Source: Bryobacterales bacterium
GTDB lineage: Bacteria; Acidobacteriota; Terriglobia; Bryobacterales; UBA6623
Reading direction: 5' to 3'
Assembly: GCA_022824585.1 (NCBI GenBank)
Contig: JAJDZN010000069.1
Coordinates: 34,679 to 98,678, forward strand
Length of the DNA stretch: 64,000 bases
The notes under the pieces were generated by a model. The model saw only the letters and a list, made by a program, of their open reading frames with translations. It had not been told where the DNA came from and made no database searches. How positions within the stretch are numbered: the stretch's first letter is position 1; every line of letters begins with the position of its first letter. The position numbers and the translations under genes are program-made. Below are positions 10,467 to 22,158 of this stretch, in pieces.

Positions 10467-11693
10467 TCAGGCCGCCATGCGCTTGCGCAAGCGTATTGCC
10501 TCGTCGAGAATCCGCCCGGCCATCTCGTCCTTGGACATGGGACCGAGCCGGTGTGTCGACCCGTCCGCCGCGAGCAGCATGCCTTGGTTGAGCTCCGAGT
10601 CGAACCCGGTGGCTCCGCCGACGGGATTCGCCACCATGAGGTCGCAGCCCTTCGATTGGAGCTTGCGCCGGCCGTTGGCCTCCAAGTCGTCGGTCTCGGC
10701 GGCGAAGCCGACCAGGACACGGTCGCCCTTGCGAGCGGCGGCGGATTGCAGGATATCCGGGGTCTCTTCGAGCGATAGCCGCGGCAAGCCATCTCGCTTC
10801 TTGAGCTTGCTGGCGGCTTGGTGCTCCGGCCGATAGTCCGCCACGGCGGCTGCCATGACCGCGAAGCTGGCCTGTCCCAAACGTTGCAGCACGGCCTGAT
10901 GCATTTCGGCAGCGCTCTCCACGTCTATGCGCTCACAGCCCGGCGGCGTCGGCTGGGCCACCGGCCCGGAGATCAGGATCACCCGCGCTCCACGCTTGGC
11001 AGCCTCAGCTGCGAGCGCGAAGCCCATCCGCCCGCTGGAGCGATTCGAAATATAGCGAACCGGATCCAGCGCTTCGCGCGTGGGCCCGGCAGTGACCAAC
11101 ACGCACTCGTCCTGAAGATCGCTCCCGGCACCCAAGGCCGAGCGCACGGCGGCGACGATGTCGTCCAGCTCGGCCAATCTGCCGGGTCCGACCGTGCCGC
11201 AGGCGAGTTCTCCCGCTGCAGGCTCCACGATGCGGGCGCCGCGCGTCCGGAGCGTGGCCAGGTTCTCGCGGGTCGCGGGATGTTCCCACATGTTCGTGTT
11301 CATCGCCGGTGCCAGCACGAGCGGCCCGCGAAAGGCGAGATGGGCGGTGCTGAGGAAATCGTCGGCGAGCCCAAGCGCGAACTTGGCCAGCGTGTCCGCC
11401 GTGGCGGGCGCGACAAGCAGGACGTCGGCGCCCTGAGCGACATCGATGTGGGCGATTGCGCTGTGCAGCGTCTCGTCAGGTGAACTGTCGTCGAACAGGT
11501 CCGTGATGACCTTGTTGCCGGTCAACGAAGCGATCGTGAGAGGAGTGATGAACTTGGTGGCAGCCTTGGTGAGAATAGCCTGCACGGCGTGCCCATCCGC
11601 CTGGAGAGCCCGCACCAGCTCAGCTGACTTGTACGCGGCGATTCCGCCGGTAACGCCCATCAAGACTGTTCTCTGGTCGCCCATCGACCTCAC
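10467..11693 (-). CDS. coaBC: Bifunctional phosphopantothenoylcysteine decarboxylase / phosphopantothenate-cysteine ligase
   Basis: VLMGVTGGIAAYKSAELVRAL, APAMNTNMWEHPAT, TAGPTREALDPVRYISNRSSGRMGFALA. Confidence 0.96.
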   Translation of the reverse strand: MRSMGDQRTVLMGVTGGIAAYKSAELVRALQADGHAVQAILTKAATKFITPLTIASLTGNKVITDLFDDSSPDETLHSAIAHIDVAQGADVLLVAPATADTLAKFALGLADDFLSTAHLAFRGPLVLAPAMNTNMWEHPATRENLATLRTRGARIVEPAAGELACGTVGPGRLAELDDIVAAVRSALGAGSDLQDECVLVTAGPTREALDPVRYISNRSSGRMGFALAAEAAKRGARVILISGPVAQPTPPGCERIDVESAAEMHQAVLQRLGQASFAVMAAAVADYRPEHQAASKLKKRDGLPRLSLEETPDILQSAAARKGDRVLVGFAAETDDLEANGRRKLQSKGCDLMVANPVGGATGFDSELNQGMLLAADGSTHRLGPMSKDEMAGRILDEAIRLRKRMAA

Positions 11694-11727
11694 CTGCCAC
11701 TCTCAGTATATGTACGCGGCAGCCGGT

Positions 11728-13737
11728 TCAGCTGACCACGGGTACCGCCGGAATATCCGGGTGATCGGCTCGCAGCGCCCGCACGCGGTCCCGCAGTTGG
11801 GCGGCCCGCTCGAATTCGAACTTCTGCGCGGCCTCGCGCATTTGACGTTCCAGCCGGGCGATCATCGCCTCAAGGTCCTCGGGAGTGTCTGGCACGTCCT
11901 CGGAACTCGGCTCGATCGGCACATCGACATAATCCGCATCGACGATCTTGGCAAGAGTCATTGAGATCGGCTTGACAATCGTCTCGGGGCTGATGCCGTT
12001 GGCCTCGTTGTACGCCCGCTGCAATTCCCGCCGCCGCGTGGTTTCGCCGATGGCCCGGCTCATGCTATCGGTCATGCGGTCGGCGTACAGGATCGCCTTG
12101 CCATGCACGTTGCGGGCCGCGCGCCCCATGGTCTGGATCAGCGATCCTTCCGAGCGCAGGAACCCCTCCTTGTCCGCGTCGAGGATCGCGACCAGCGACA
12201 CCTCCGGCAGGTCGAGCCCCTCGCGCAGCAGGTTGATGCCCACCAGCAGGTCGAACTCTCCCAGCCGCAAATCCCTTAGAGTCTTGACCCGCTCGAGGGT
12301 GTCCACCTCCGAGTGCAGATAGCGGCAGCGCACGCCGGCCTCGGCGTAGTACTCGGCCAAGTCCTCGGCCATGCGCTTGGTCAACGTCGTGACCAGCGCT
12401 CGCTCGCCAGCTTCGGCGCGCAGGCGGATTTCGCGCAGCAAGTCGTCGACTTGCCCCTTCACCGGCCGCACCTCGACCTCGGGGTCGAGCAGCCCCGTCG
12501 GGCGAATGACCTGCTCGGCCACCACGCCCTCGGCTCTTTCGAGCTCATACGGAGCGGGCGTGGCGGAGACATAGATCAGCTGGAAGGTGCGGGCCTGGAA
12601 CTCGTCGAAGGTCAGCGGCCGGTTGTCCAAGGCGCTCGGCAGGCGGAAACCGTATTCGACCAGCCTCTCCTTGCGCGAGCGGTCCCCGTGGTACATGGCG
12701 CGAAGCTGCGGGATCGTCTGGTGGCTCTCGTCGACGAACATCAGCGTGTCCTTGGGGAGGTAGTCCAGCAGTGTCGGAGGGGGCTCGCCGGGCTGACGGC
12801 CGGAAAAGTGGCGCGAGTAGTTCTCAATGCCATGGCAGTAGCCGATTTCCCGCATCATCTCCATGTCGAACTGGGTCCGCTGGCTGAGGCGCTGCGCCTC
12901 CAGCAGCTTGCCGCTGTCCTTGAGCTGGGCCGTGCGCCAATCGAGCTCCTCGGTGATGCGGTCCAACGCCCGCAGCATGGTTTCGTTGGACATCACGTAG
13001 TGGCTGGCTGGGTAGATCGGCAGCCTCTGGTACGTCTGCTTGACCTCTCCCAAGAGCGGGTCGAACTGTAACAGGGCGTCCACCTCGTCGCCCCACAACT
13101 CGATCCGGTACGCCAAGTCGTCGTAAGGCGGAAAAACCTCGATGAGATCGCCGATCACGCGAAACGAGCCCCGCTCGAAGTCCCCGATGTCCTTGCGGCT
13201 GTAGAGGATCTTGACGAGCTGGCGGGCGATCTCCTTGCGCGATATGCGCTGGCCCTGCTCGAGCATGAGAAGCATGTCGTAGTAAGCGTCGGGCGAGCCG
13301 AGACCGTAGATGCAGCTGACGCTGGCCACGATCAGGCAGTCGCGGCGTTCGAACAGGGACTTCGTCGCCGCGAGGCGGAGTTTGTTGAGATCGTCGTTGA
13401 TCGTGGATTCCTTCTCGATATACGTGTCGCTGGCCGGCATGTAGGCCTCGGGCTGGTAGTAGTCGTAGTAGCTGACGAAGTACTCAACGGCGTTGTCCGG
13501 AAAGAACGACTTGAACTCGTGGTAGAGCTGCGCCCCGAGTGTCTTGTTGTGCGCCAGCACGAGCGTGGGGCGCTGCAGCGCCTCGACCACCTTGGCGACG
13601 GTGTAGGTCTTGCCCGAGCCGGTGACGCCGAGCAGGACTTGATGGCAGTCTCCGTCCCTAGCGCCGGAGACTAGCTGGTCGATCGCCGCGGATTGGTCGC
13701 CGCGAGGGCTGTAGTCAGAAGCCAGGCGGAAACCCAT
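11728..13737 (-). CDS. uvrB: UvrABC excinuclease subunit B
   Basis: [36 protein letters not shown]-type helicase motif, [39 protein letters not shown] motif at the C-terminus. Confidence 0.98.
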   Translation of the reverse strand: MGFRLASDYSPRGDQSAAIDQLVSGARDGDCHQVLLGVTGSGKTYTVAKVVEALQRPTLVLAHNKTLGAQLYHEFKSFFPDNAVEYFVSYYDYYQPEAYMPASDTYIEKESTINDDLNKLRLAATKSLFERRDCLIVASVSCIYGLGSPDAYYDMLLMLEQGQRISRKEIARQLVKILYSRKDIGDFERGSFRVIGDLIEVFPPYDDLAYRIELWGDEVDALLQFDPLLGEVKQTYQRLPIYPASHYVMSNETMLRALDRITEELDWRTAQLKDSGKLLEAQRLSQRTQFDMEMMREIGYCHGIENYSRHFSGRQPGEPPPTLLDYLPKDTLMFVDESHQTIPQLRAMYHGDRSRKERLVEYGFRLPSALDNRPLTFDEFQARTFQLIYVSATPAPYELERAEGVVAEQVIRPTGLLDPEVEVRPVKGQVDDLLREIRLRAEAGERALVTTLTKRMAEDLAEYYAEAGVRCRYLHSEVDTLERVKTLRDLRLGEFDLLVGINLLREGLDLPEVSLVAILDADKEGFLRSEGSLIQTMGRAARNVHGKAILYADRMTDSMSRAIGETTRRRELQRAYNEANGISPETIVKPISMTLAKIVDADYVDVPIEPSSEDVPDTPEDLEAMIARLERQMREAAQKFEFERAAQLRDRVRALRADHPDIPAVPVVS

Positions 13738-13869
13738 CTGGACTCAGTGTACTGAGACGGGAAATTGCTTCAACGCCGCGTCGGAAAATCGCAGCGCTCA
13801 CGCCGTTCCGTAGTTCCGTAGGTGAGGTGTAGGTGTAACTCACGACGGCGGTCCTGCCGGCCGGCCCCG

Positions 13870-15723
13870 TCACGGAAGCGGGCGGAAAGCCGGCTGATTT
13901 GCGAACAGATCCATGCCAATCTCGAGAACGCCGCCGGCCCCCGGCTCGAGGAGGACCTCGAATCGATCGCCCCCGACGCGGAGGGAAGCGTCTCCAGCGC
14001 GCACGTCGGTGAAGCGGTGCTCGCCGTACGCCCCGGCCTGCACGATCACGCGGCGCTCCTGGATCGTGTCTAGGTTCACCAGGCGCACGCGAACGCTGGA
14101 CGGTGCGATGGCGTCGACGAGGGCGGCCACTTGCTGCGGCAAGCCGGCCCGCTTCCGAGCGGGATCGTAGTAGAACAATCGCGCGTGCAGGACATTGCCT
14201 GCCCGTCCAGGCGGGTTCGCGCCGAGGGCGAGTTCCACGAGCGAATTGGTGACGGCCGGATTGAACCGCTGCGTGTAGTCGGAGGGGCGCTCGTAGTCAA
14301 TTGAATCGTCCTTCCGCATAGCATCTAGCCGCGCCTGGACCGCGCTCAGGTCAGCCTGCAGCGCTTGCATCGGATAGTTTGGGTTTTCGCCGTCGAGGTA
14401 ACGGATCCACGGATCGCGGGCCAGACCCTCAAGGTCGGACCGGTCGAATGTGAAGAGGTACACGTCGCGCTGGACATCGAGGTGCTGGCTCGGCGTGTAG
14501 CCGTAGAAGCCGTCGTCGCCGTGCTTCCTGGGCAATAGCACGCGACCACCCTCTGTCCTCTTTGCCGCGTACAGGTTGGCGACCTGACGTCGAAGCGGCT
14601 CTACGAAGCCAGAATCTCCCGTCAGCAAGACGCCGATGCCGAAGGCAATGCGAGGCCCGCGGATGAAGTAGTTGCGTCCATCGGACTGGGGCCAGAAGTT
14701 CCATCCGAACACTCCGCCGTACCACTTGCCGCCCCACTCCCCGCCAATTGTTCCGTCCAAGCCGATATTGGTGGGAATGTTCCCGCCGTTCTGCGCAACC
14801 CGGTCACGCCACGCGCCGGCATACTCCACGGCCCAGTCGCGATACCGCTGCTCCCCCGTGAGGGCGAAGGCGTTGAAGCCAAGGGCCGTGGCGCAGAGGT
14901 TCAGCGGGTGATCGCCTCGAATGTTCGACGCAGTGGAGTAGCGGCTCAGGCGCTCCGGAGCGCCATCTACGGGCAATCCACCCCAATCCATTTCGGTCGC
15001 CGGGGTCACTTTCGCCCCCCTGCTGCCGTTATGGAGGCTCTTGATGATCCGCAGGTCCCGGTCGTAGTTGTCAGCGTCTGGGTCGTCCCCCGTATAGAAG
15101 CCGGCGAATCGCGTCGTCCTAGCCCGGTACAGCGGATCCTCCGGCGCGGCCAACCCGTACAGGTGGAATGCGGCCAGCGCCTCCCCCGTGTGCTCCCAGT
15201 CGAACGACGTGACAAACTCCCGCCAGTACATGCCGTGCTCGGCCATTTCGATGCCGGGGGCACGAGCCTCCGTGTACTGACGGATGTGACCCTCCCAAGC
15301 TCGCTTGTAAAGGTCGACTACGGCTTCCCGGCCCCCGAGGGCATACAGCAGCGTCCAGCCCCCGAAATTCTCCATCGCGTCATCGGCACCGTCGTTTCCG
15401 CCCCAACGCTCGACGCATTTCAAGTGGCCGCGGTCGTCCACGAAGCGGTCGAAGAAGGCCTGCACCCCGTCGGACGCAGTCTCGAGGAGAAGGCGCTCGG
15501 CAAGAGCCCATGAAGGAGGTTCCGACGTTTGGTCGAGCACGAGCACGGGCTGAGCAGCCAGCGACGCCGCCATCCCGAGCAGGAGACAGCCAGCCCACAG
15601 GGAACAGACGCGCCAAACCGAATGGGCACTCGGTGGAACGCGGTTGCGCACAAGCACCCACCGCAGGCTGGAGAGGCGCCGGTCTGAAATCCGCAATGCC
15701 CCGGAGTTGCTGCCACTGAACAT
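13870..15723 (-). CDS. Secreted protein of unknown function, alpha/alpha-toroid-like (possibly carbohydrate-active)
   Basis: N-terminal hydrophobic segment followed by aromatic/Trp-rich sequence (GGWTLLYALGG, WGGKWYGGVFGWNFWPQSDGRNY) resembling alpha/alpha-barrel carbohydrate-active proteins. Family not recognised. Confidence 0.6.
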   Translation of the reverse strand: MFSGSNSGALRISDRRLSSLRWVLVRNRVPPSAHSVWRVCSLWAGCLLLGMAASLAAQPVLVLDQTSEPPSWALAERLLLETASDGVQAFFDRFVDDRGHLKCVERWGGNDGADDAMENFGGWTLLYALGGREAVVDLYKRAWEGHIRQYTEARAPGIEMAEHGMYWREFVTSFDWEHTGEALAAFHLYGLAAPEDPLYRARTTRFAGFYTGDDPDADNYDRDLRIIKSLHNGSRGAKVTPATEMDWGGLPVDGAPERLSRYSTASNIRGDHPLNLCATALGFNAFALTGEQRYRDWAVEYAGAWRDRVAQNGGNIPTNIGLDGTIGGEWGGKWYGGVFGWNFWPQSDGRNYFIRGPRIAFGIGVLLTGDSGFVEPLRRQVANLYAAKRTEGGRVLLPRKHGDDGFYGYTPSQHLDVQRDVYLFTFDRSDLEGLARDPWIRYLDGENPNYPMQALQADLSAVQARLDAMRKDDSIDYERPSDYTQRFNPAVTNSLVELALGANPPGRAGNVLHARLFYYDPARKRAGLPQQVAALVDAIAPSSVRVRLVNLDTIQERRVIVQAGAYGEHRFTDVRAGDASLRVGGDRFEVLLEPGAGGVLEIGMDLFANQPAFRPLP

Positions 15724-16011
15724 ACAAGCAGCATATACGCCCGACCGTCGGCGTGAACACGCTGTAGGGCGACGTCAGGCACGCGATGGAACGGAACCGA
15801 TCGCGCTTGCAACGGGCGCTACCTCGCAGGATTCGCCGACTGCTTCAACCGGCGCTGCCAGCTGATTGGCCTCGTGCCCCCGCCTCGCCCGTGTCGCCAT
15901 GCGCACCCCTCCGCTGCCCGACCGCCTAGCTCTTGACGGAACTGTTGGGTAAGCAGTCAAGACTTAACCTAAATCCTTACAAGAAAAACGTGTAATACCA
16001 TGTGAGATTCT

Positions 16012-19000
16012 ATGTATCGTCTACTGATCATACGGTTATTGCTATTCGCTCTTTGTTTGATAGCGAATCACAGCCGTGTCGTAGCCCAGCAACAAGTCGG
16101 CGGGCTGCGCGTCCTCGTCACCGACCAGACCGGCAGCGCGATTCCCGGCGCAGAAGTCGAGTTCAGCGGCCCGGCCTTGATCCGGCCGGCCCTCGCCATC
16201 ACCGACGAGCAGGGCCTGGCGTTCGACGGCAACCTCCCGCCGGGAAACTACAGAGTGAGGGTCCAGGCCGAGGACTTTCAAACCGCGGTGAACGAGGGCG
16301 TCGTGGTCCAAATCGGCCGCACCTTCTTGGTAGAAATGCCCCTTGAGGTCGGTCGAGTCGACAGCACCATCGTGGTCGAAGCTAGCACCGCAGTGATCGA
16401 TACGTTCAAGAGCGAGCAATCCACGGTGTTCTCAGGCGATCGGCTGACCGATGCCGCCGGGGGGCGTGACTTCACTGACTACGCGCGCTACACCCCCAGC
16501 GTCAACATCGAGGCCTTGGCCGGCAATGTCACACACAAAGGGCGGAGGGTGCGCGGGATTTCGGTCGACGGCTCTTCAGGGGCGGAGAACGTCTTCTATG
16601 TCGATGGCATAGACACCACGAGCATGTATAACGGCCTCAACAACCAGAATCTGCGCGTTGAGACGGTGCAAGAGTTCCAGCTCAAGACTGCCGGATACGA
16701 GGCGGAATTCGGCGGGGCGATGGGTGGCGTGCTCAGTGTCCAGACCAAGAGCGGGTCCAACCGATTCCACGGGAGCCTGCTGTGGTACGGCAGCGGAAGC
16801 CCCTTGAATGGGGCACCCAACAAGCGACTGCGCCTTGATCCGGCACAAGACACTGACGTAGCGGAATACGTCTACGACCCGGAAGACGAGGTTGCCACCA
16901 ACGAGTTCGGCTTCACCCTGGGAGGGCCCGTTTGGCGCGACCGGGCTTGGTTCTTCGGCGCATTCTTGCCACAGGCGCGAAACCGGTCGCGAGCCGTGAC
17001 GTTCACCTCGGGGGAGTCCGGCGTGTTCAAGCGCAACGACCGACTGCGCAGCGCGACTTCGAAGATTGACGCTCAGCCCGCGCAGAAGGTCCGCCTGATG
17101 GCCTCGTGGTCCTCGGACTCCGCGAAATGGAAGGGCAGCTTGCCCAATCTGGACGGCACCTCCAACCCGGACTTCCAGTGGTCAGAAGAAGGCTACGAAT
17201 ACCCCGGCTACACCATTGCGGGCGCCGCGCTGTTCACACCGACTCCGACTCTGGTGGTGGATGCACGGTGGGGCTTGAATACGATCCAGACCGAGCAACT
17301 CCTGGGACCGCAGCAAGTGCGTCACAGGTTCGTCGAATCGCCGGGACTGATCGGCTTCGCGCCGGACAGTCCGCTGTACCGGCCACGGGGCTTCTACTCG
17401 ATCGGGCACGGCGCCAGTTTCGAGACATCGCAGGACTTCCAAAAGAAGAGCACGGTATCGGTCACCGCCAGCTACCTGGCCAACGCTGGCGGCCTGCAGC
17501 ACAATCTACGCTTTGGCTGGCAGCTGAGCGGGCTTGCGCATGACATCAACGATTCCTACAAGTACGACTATCTGCTGTACCGCTACACCCGCCCGTACAC
17601 CATGGTGGACGGCACAGTCCGCACGAGCAGCTGCACCGGCCCGGACGGCGTTGTCCACGAGCCGTGCGGGTACTACGAGCAGCGTTCTCCCTTCGGAGTC
17701 GTGGCGAACGTAGTCACGAACAGGCACGCGCTGTTCGTGCAGGACTCGTGGAGCGTGAGCGGAGCTCTCACGCTCAATCTCGGCTTACGGATGGAGCGGG
17801 AGCAAATCCCATCGTTCAGCGACCTGCCCGAATTCTCAGGAGCGGCCTTCAAGTGGAACTTCTTCGACAAGATCGCGCCCCGCCTCGGCTTCGCCTATGA
17901 CGTGCTCGGCAACGCGAAGCTAAAGCTTGTCGGTAGCTGGGGACGGTTTTACGATGCCATGAAGCTGGAAATGGCCCAAGGATCGTTCGGGGGCTTCAAA
18001 TGGCTGAGCCACTACTACCTGATGGACGACAGCACGCTGGACTGGAGCCAGATCGGAGGGCTGTCAGGGCAAGCGACCTACCCGGGAACATTTCTGGAGA
18101 CTAGGAACTGGCGGATCCCCTCGTTTGAAGATCTCGATCCTGATCTCAAGCCGATGCGCATGACGGGAACAGTGGTCGGGCTGGAGTACGAGGTCGCGGC
18201 GAATTCCGTGCTGTCATTCCGGTACACGCGCAAGAACCTTGACACAGCCATCGAGGACGTGGGCCGCCAGACTCCGGCCGGGGAGGCCTACTACATCACC
18301 AATCCGGGCCGAGGCCTCTCGGTCGACAGATTCACTGAGGTGGGCCTGCCCCCCACGCCAATGCCCAAGCGCACGTATGACGCCGCCGAGGTTCGCCTGC
18401 GGAAGGCCTTCCAAAACAAGTGGCTGGCCGACTTCGCCTATGTATATTCGCGGCTGCGCGGCTTGTACTCGGGCTTGGGCAGTTCCGATGAGAACGGACG
18501 CCTCGGTCCGAACGTGACGCGGGACTTCGACCTGTGGTTCCTGAACTATGACTCGCAGGGCAACTTCGTCGACGGGCCGCTGGGCACGGACAGGCCGCAC
18601 CAGTTCAAGGCCAACTGGGCCTACATCACGCCGTGGAAGATGGAAGTCGGAGGTTTCTTCCGCGCCATGAGCGGCACGCCGATCAGCCGCACGGTCGATT
18701 TGGAGCATGTCGACGTCCTCGTGGACAACCGTGGCAGCGACGGCAGGAATCCGGCTTGGACGCAGACCGACCTCTCGGTGATCCAGCGCTTCTACCCGTT
18801 TTCTGACGAGAGCAAGTGGTTCGAATTGAACTTCAACGTCATCAACGCCTTCAACCAGAAGACCGCCTTGCGGACATTCCGCAGCTTATACCGCCAGACC
18901 CTGCCGCTGTGGCAGCCCGGCGACCCTGTCTCGCAAGTTCTGAACGGCTACGACTACCAGGCAATCGCGGCCTCCCAGGGTGCCCTTCAGGATCCCCGCT

Positions 19001-19065
19001 TCCTAATGAGGAACCGGTTCTTGGATCCGATCACGGCACGATTCGGGCTGCGCCTCGTGTTCTGA
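16012..19065 (+). CDS. Oar-like TonB-dependent receptor with N-terminal carboxypeptidase-regulatory domain
   Basis: Signal peptide; GLRVLVTDQTGSAIPGAEVEFSGP (CarboxypepD_reg); plug GISVDGSSGAENVFYVDGIDTTS; EAEFGGAMGGVLSVQTKSGSN; beta-barrel ending RFGLRLVF. Confidence 0.92.
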   Translation: MYRLLIIRLLLFALCLIANHSRVVAQQQVGGLRVLVTDQTGSAIPGAEVEFSGPALIRPALAITDEQGLAFDGNLPPGNYRVRVQAEDFQTAVNEGVVVQIGRTFLVEMPLEVGRVDSTIVVEASTAVIDTFKSEQSTVFSGDRLTDAAGGRDFTDYARYTPSVNIEALAGNVTHKGRRVRGISVDGSSGAENVFYVDGIDTTSMYNGLNNQNLRVETVQEFQLKTAGYEAEFGGAMGGVLSVQTKSGSNRFHGSLLWYGSGSPLNGAPNKRLRLDPAQDTDVAEYVYDPEDEVATNEFGFTLGGPVWRDRAWFFGAFLPQARNRSRAVTFTSGESGVFKRNDRLRSATSKIDAQPAQKVRLMASWSSDSAKWKGSLPNLDGTSNPDFQWSEEGYEYPGYTIAGAALFTPTPTLVVDARWGLNTIQTEQLLGPQQVRHRFVESPGLIGFAPDSPLYRPRGFYSIGHGASFETSQDFQKKSTVSVTASYLANAGGLQHNLRFGWQLSGLAHDINDSYKYDYLLYRYTRPYTMVDGTVRTSSCTGPDGVVHEPCGYYEQRSPFGVVANVVTNRHALFVQDSWSVSGALTLNLGLRMEREQIPSFSDLPEFSGAAFKWNFFDKIAPRLGFAYDVLGNAKLKLVGSWGRFYDAMKLEMAQGSFGGFKWLSHYYLMDDSTLDWSQIGGLSGQATYPGTFLETRNWRIPSFEDLDPDLKPMRMTGTVVGLEYEVAANSVLSFRYTRKNLDTAIEDVGRQTPAGEAYYITNPGRGLSVDRFTEVGLPPTPMPKRTYDAAEVRLRKAFQNKWLADFAYVYSRLRGLYSGLGSSDENGRLGPNVTRDFDLWFLNYDSQGNFVDGPLGTDRPHQFKANWAYITPWKMEVGGFFRAMSGTPISRTVDLEHVDVLVDNRGSDGRNPAWTQTDLSVIQRFYPFSDESKWFELNFNVINAFNQKTALRTFRSLYRQTLPLWQPGDPVSQVLNGYDYQAIAASQGALQDPRFLMRNRFLDPITARFGLRLVF

Positions 19066-19141
19066 GCCAATTCTCGCCGCCGTCTCGCAGGCTGGACAAG
19101 CGTGCCCACGTGGCGGTTGGAGGCGCGTCGCCCAAACTATA

Positions 19142-22051
19142 ATGTGGGCTCTGGCGCCTGTACCGTTCCAGACTCAGTACCGCTCTGCGGCTGCAGTGAC
19201 CGACCGCAACGCCTTGCGCTCGATCGCCCGCGCATTCCTACCGATCCTTGCTCTGGCAATTGCGCCGGCGCGTGCAGATGAAGCCTCGTTCGGGGAGGAT
19301 ATCCTGCCGATTCTGGAACGTAAGTGCGTGGTGTGCCACCACGGCGACGGGGCGCAGAACGGATTGCGCCTCGGCAGCGCCGCGGGACTGATCGCCGGCG
19401 GAGAGAGCGGCCCAGCCGTCATTCCCCGCGATCCCGAAAGCAGCCTGCTGCTGGCCAAGGTGGGTGGCCAAAAGCCCGAAATGCCCCCGGCTGGGCAACC
19501 GCTCACCAGCGCTGAGATTGCGTTGATCCGGGACTGGATCTCCTCCGGAGCGCCCGATGATGCCAACGGACCCGCGGAGGATTCGGAGCGCACGTGGTGG
19601 TCGTTGCGACCGTTCCGCGTCGAAGACGAGCCCGCGCCAGCGAGCCTCTGGGAACGGAACACCATCGACGGCTTCCTGCTCCGCGCCATGCAGTCGCGGG
19701 GCCTGGATCCATCCGGCCCATCCGATAGAAAAACTTTAATAAGGAGGCTAGCCTTCGACCTGACCGGACTTCCCCCCAAACCGGCGGAGGTAGAGTCGTT
19801 CGTCAACGATCCCGACCCCGAAGCCTATGCCAGATTGGTTGACCGCCTGCTCGCATCGCCCGCTTACGGCGAGCGCTGGGGGCGGCACTGGTTGGACGTG
19901 GCGCGTTTCGGGGAGAGCAACGGCTACGAGCAGAACCATCTGCGCAACAACGCTTGGCCGTACCGGGACTGGGTCATTCGCTCCTTCAACGAGGACAAGC
20001 CCTTCAACCGCATGATCTTGGAGCAACTGGCGGGCGACCAGCTGGCCCCGGACGATCTCGACACTCAAGCGGGAACGGGATTCCTGGTGGCTGGCCCGCA
20101 CGATACGGTCGGCATCAAGAACCCTGCCGGGGAAGCCCAGAAGCGCGCCAATCACCTCGACGACATGATCATGGGGACCGCGTCTGCGTTTCTCGGCCTG
20201 ACCGTCCATTGCGCACGCTGCCACGACCACAAGTTCGATCCGATCAGCAACGAGGACTACTACCGCATGCAAGCGGTATTCGCGGGCGTGTCGCACGGTG
20301 ATCGCACTTGGGACGACCCGGCAAGAGTGGCGGATTTCGCAGCTGCCAGCAAGCGCCTCAACGACCAGATCAACGACGCAAGCGCTGGACTCGAAGCCCT
20401 TCGCAAGGCTGTCGCGGAGCGCGTCGACGCCAGCCGCGAAACCATTCTTCGTCTATATCGGCCGCGAGTCGACCAATCCGGCACCGAAGAGACCTTCGAC
20501 CCCGTTGCGGCGAGAATCGTGCGGATGCGGGTCGACCGGGCCACCGGCAACCGCAACCGCGTGGACCTGGATGAGTTCGCGATCTTCGCCGCGAACGACT
20601 CCGACCGCAATGTCGCGCTCGACGGAAAGGCAACTGTGAGCGGGACGCGGGTCGATTCTGCCAGCCCCGACACCTACGCTCCAGCCAACCTCATCGACGG
20701 CAAGCACGACAGGCGCTGGATTTCGACCAACGCCATGCCGGCCTGGATTCAGATTGAACTGGCACAGACCGAACGGATCGACCGGATCGAGTGGTCCTCG
20801 GACCGCTTGGGCGGCTTTGGCGGGCGGTTCGGACCTCCGCAGCCGGAGGAGTACGAAATCTCGGTGTCATTGGACGGCGATTCGTGGAGTACAGTCGCTT
20901 CGTCCGAGGGCCGCCTGCCCTTTTCGGAGGCCGATCAAGAGCGCCTGCTGCTGCATGCCGTGTTCGACTCCGGAGAGAGGCTCCGCTGGGACCGGCTTGA
21001 AGCAGCACAAAGAGAGGCGAAGCGGGCCCTCGCAAGGCTCCCCAAGCCCCAGCAAGCGTTCTTGGGCCGGTTCCATCAGCCGGAGGAGCCCTCCTTCTTG
21101 ATGGTGCGCGGGGATCCCATGAACAAGGGTCCGGAAGTCGCACCTGGGAGCCTAAGCACGCTTTCGGGCCTGCTTGCGGAATTCGAACTGGACCCGGACG
21201 CGCCCGAGGCGGAGCGGCGCTTGGCGCTGGCCAAGTGGATCGCTTCAGACGACAACGCCCTCGCCGCGCGGGTCATCGTGAATCGAGTGTGGATGCACCA
21301 CTTCGGGCAGCCGTTCCTGCGCAACCCCAGTGATTTCGGAGTGAACGGAGGCATGCCATCGCATCCCGAACTGCTGGACTGGCTGGCCCACCGCTTGATC
21401 CACACCCACAACTGGCAGCTCAAGCCATTGCACCGAGAAATCGTTCTGTCGGCGGCCTACCGCCAGTCCAGCACGTTCCGCAACGATGCGGCCCAGGTAG
21501 ACAGCGACGGAGTGTTTCTGTGGCGCTACCCGCCCAGGCGCCTCGGGGCCGAGGAACTGCGCGACGCCATCTTGCAGGCGAGCGGGAATCTAGACCGGCA
21601 CATGGGCGGCCCGGGGTTCCGGCTATATCGGTACACCGTCGACAACGTGGCGACTTACTACCCGCTCGGGGAGTTTTCTCGGGACACGTACCGGCGCGGG
21701 ATCTACCACCAGCACGCGCGCTCAGTGAAGCCGGAATTGCTAGGTGAATTCGACTGCCCAGAGACGTCCCTTCCCGCTCCCAAGCGCATCACGACCACCT
21801 CTCCCCTACAGGCGTTGACCCTGTTCAACAGCGCCTTCGTGGTGGACCAAGCCTCATCCTTCGCGGCACTGGTCGAAACCGAATCTGGCGACGACGAAGC
21901 TGGCTTTGTCGAATCCGCTTGGCGCCGCGCGTATCTGCGAGAGCCAAGCGCTGCGGAGAGGCGCTCTGCGACTGAGTTTCTTGCACAGCACGGCCTGGAA
22001 GCGCTCAGCCGGGCGATTCTCAACTCCAACGAATTCTTGTACGTGTTCTGA
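19142..22051 (+). CDS. PSD1 / DUF1549-DUF1553 protein with planctomycete-type cytochrome c motif and F5/8C-like discoidin domain
   Basis: [23 protein letters not shown] (CxxCH), [71 protein letters not shown] discoidin-like segment, [14 protein letters not shown]. Confidence 0.93.
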   Translation: MWALAPVPFQTQYRSAAAVTDRNALRSIARAFLPILALAIAPARADEASFGEDILPILERKCVVCHHGDGAQNGLRLGSAAGLIAGGESGPAVIPRDPESSLLLAKVGGQKPEMPPAGQPLTSAEIALIRDWISSGAPDDANGPAEDSERTWWSLRPFRVEDEPAPASLWERNTIDGFLLRAMQSRGLDPSGPSDRKTLIRRLAFDLTGLPPKPAEVESFVNDPDPEAYARLVDRLLASPAYGERWGRHWLDVARFGESNGYEQNHLRNNAWPYRDWVIRSFNEDKPFNRMILEQLAGDQLAPDDLDTQAGTGFLVAGPHDTVGIKNPAGEAQKRANHLDDMIMGTASAFLGLTVHCARCHDHKFDPISNEDYYRMQAVFAGVSHGDRTWDDPARVADFAAASKRLNDQINDASAGLEALRKAVAERVDASRETILRLYRPRVDQSGTEETFDPVAARIVRMRVDRATGNRNRVDLDEFAIFAANDSDRNVALDGKATVSGTRVDSASPDTYAPANLIDGKHDRRWISTNAMPAWIQIELAQTERIDRIEWSSDRLGGFGGRFGPPQPEEYEISVSLDGDSWSTVASSEGRLPFSEADQERLLLHAVFDSGERLRWDRLEAAQREAKRALARLPKPQQAFLGRFHQPEEPSFLMVRGDPMNKGPEVAPGSLSTLSGLLAEFELDPDAPEAERRLALAKWIASDDNALAARVIVNRVWMHHFGQPFLRNPSDFGVNGGMPSHPELLDWLAHRLIHTHNWQLKPLHREIVLSAAYRQSSTFRNDAAQVDSDGVFLWRYPPRRLGAEELRDAILQASGNLDRHMGGPGFRLYRYTVDNVATYYPLGEFSRDTYRRGIYHQHARSVKPELLGEFDCPETSLPAPKRITTTSPLQALTLFNSAFVVDQASSFAALVETESGDDEAGFVESAWRRAYLREPSAAERRSATEFLAQHGLEALSRAILNSNEFLYVF

Positions 22052-22158
22052 TGGCCGCGCCTCGACGTTTCGCTCCCGCCCAGACAACGCATCCGGACTC
22101 CTTGGGCGACGCGGGTCCGCTGTCCTCCCCTCCGCACACAGTGCGGGGAGGGCCCTCG

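Noticed and set aside
12313-13071. 252-aa plus-strand ORF opposite uvrB
   Set aside because: Antisense shadow of uvrB; composition consistent with reverse-frame translation.
13811-13850. Short repeat ttccgtagttccgtag near the uvrB upstream region
   Set aside because: Only two short copies; too little to call a functional repeat.
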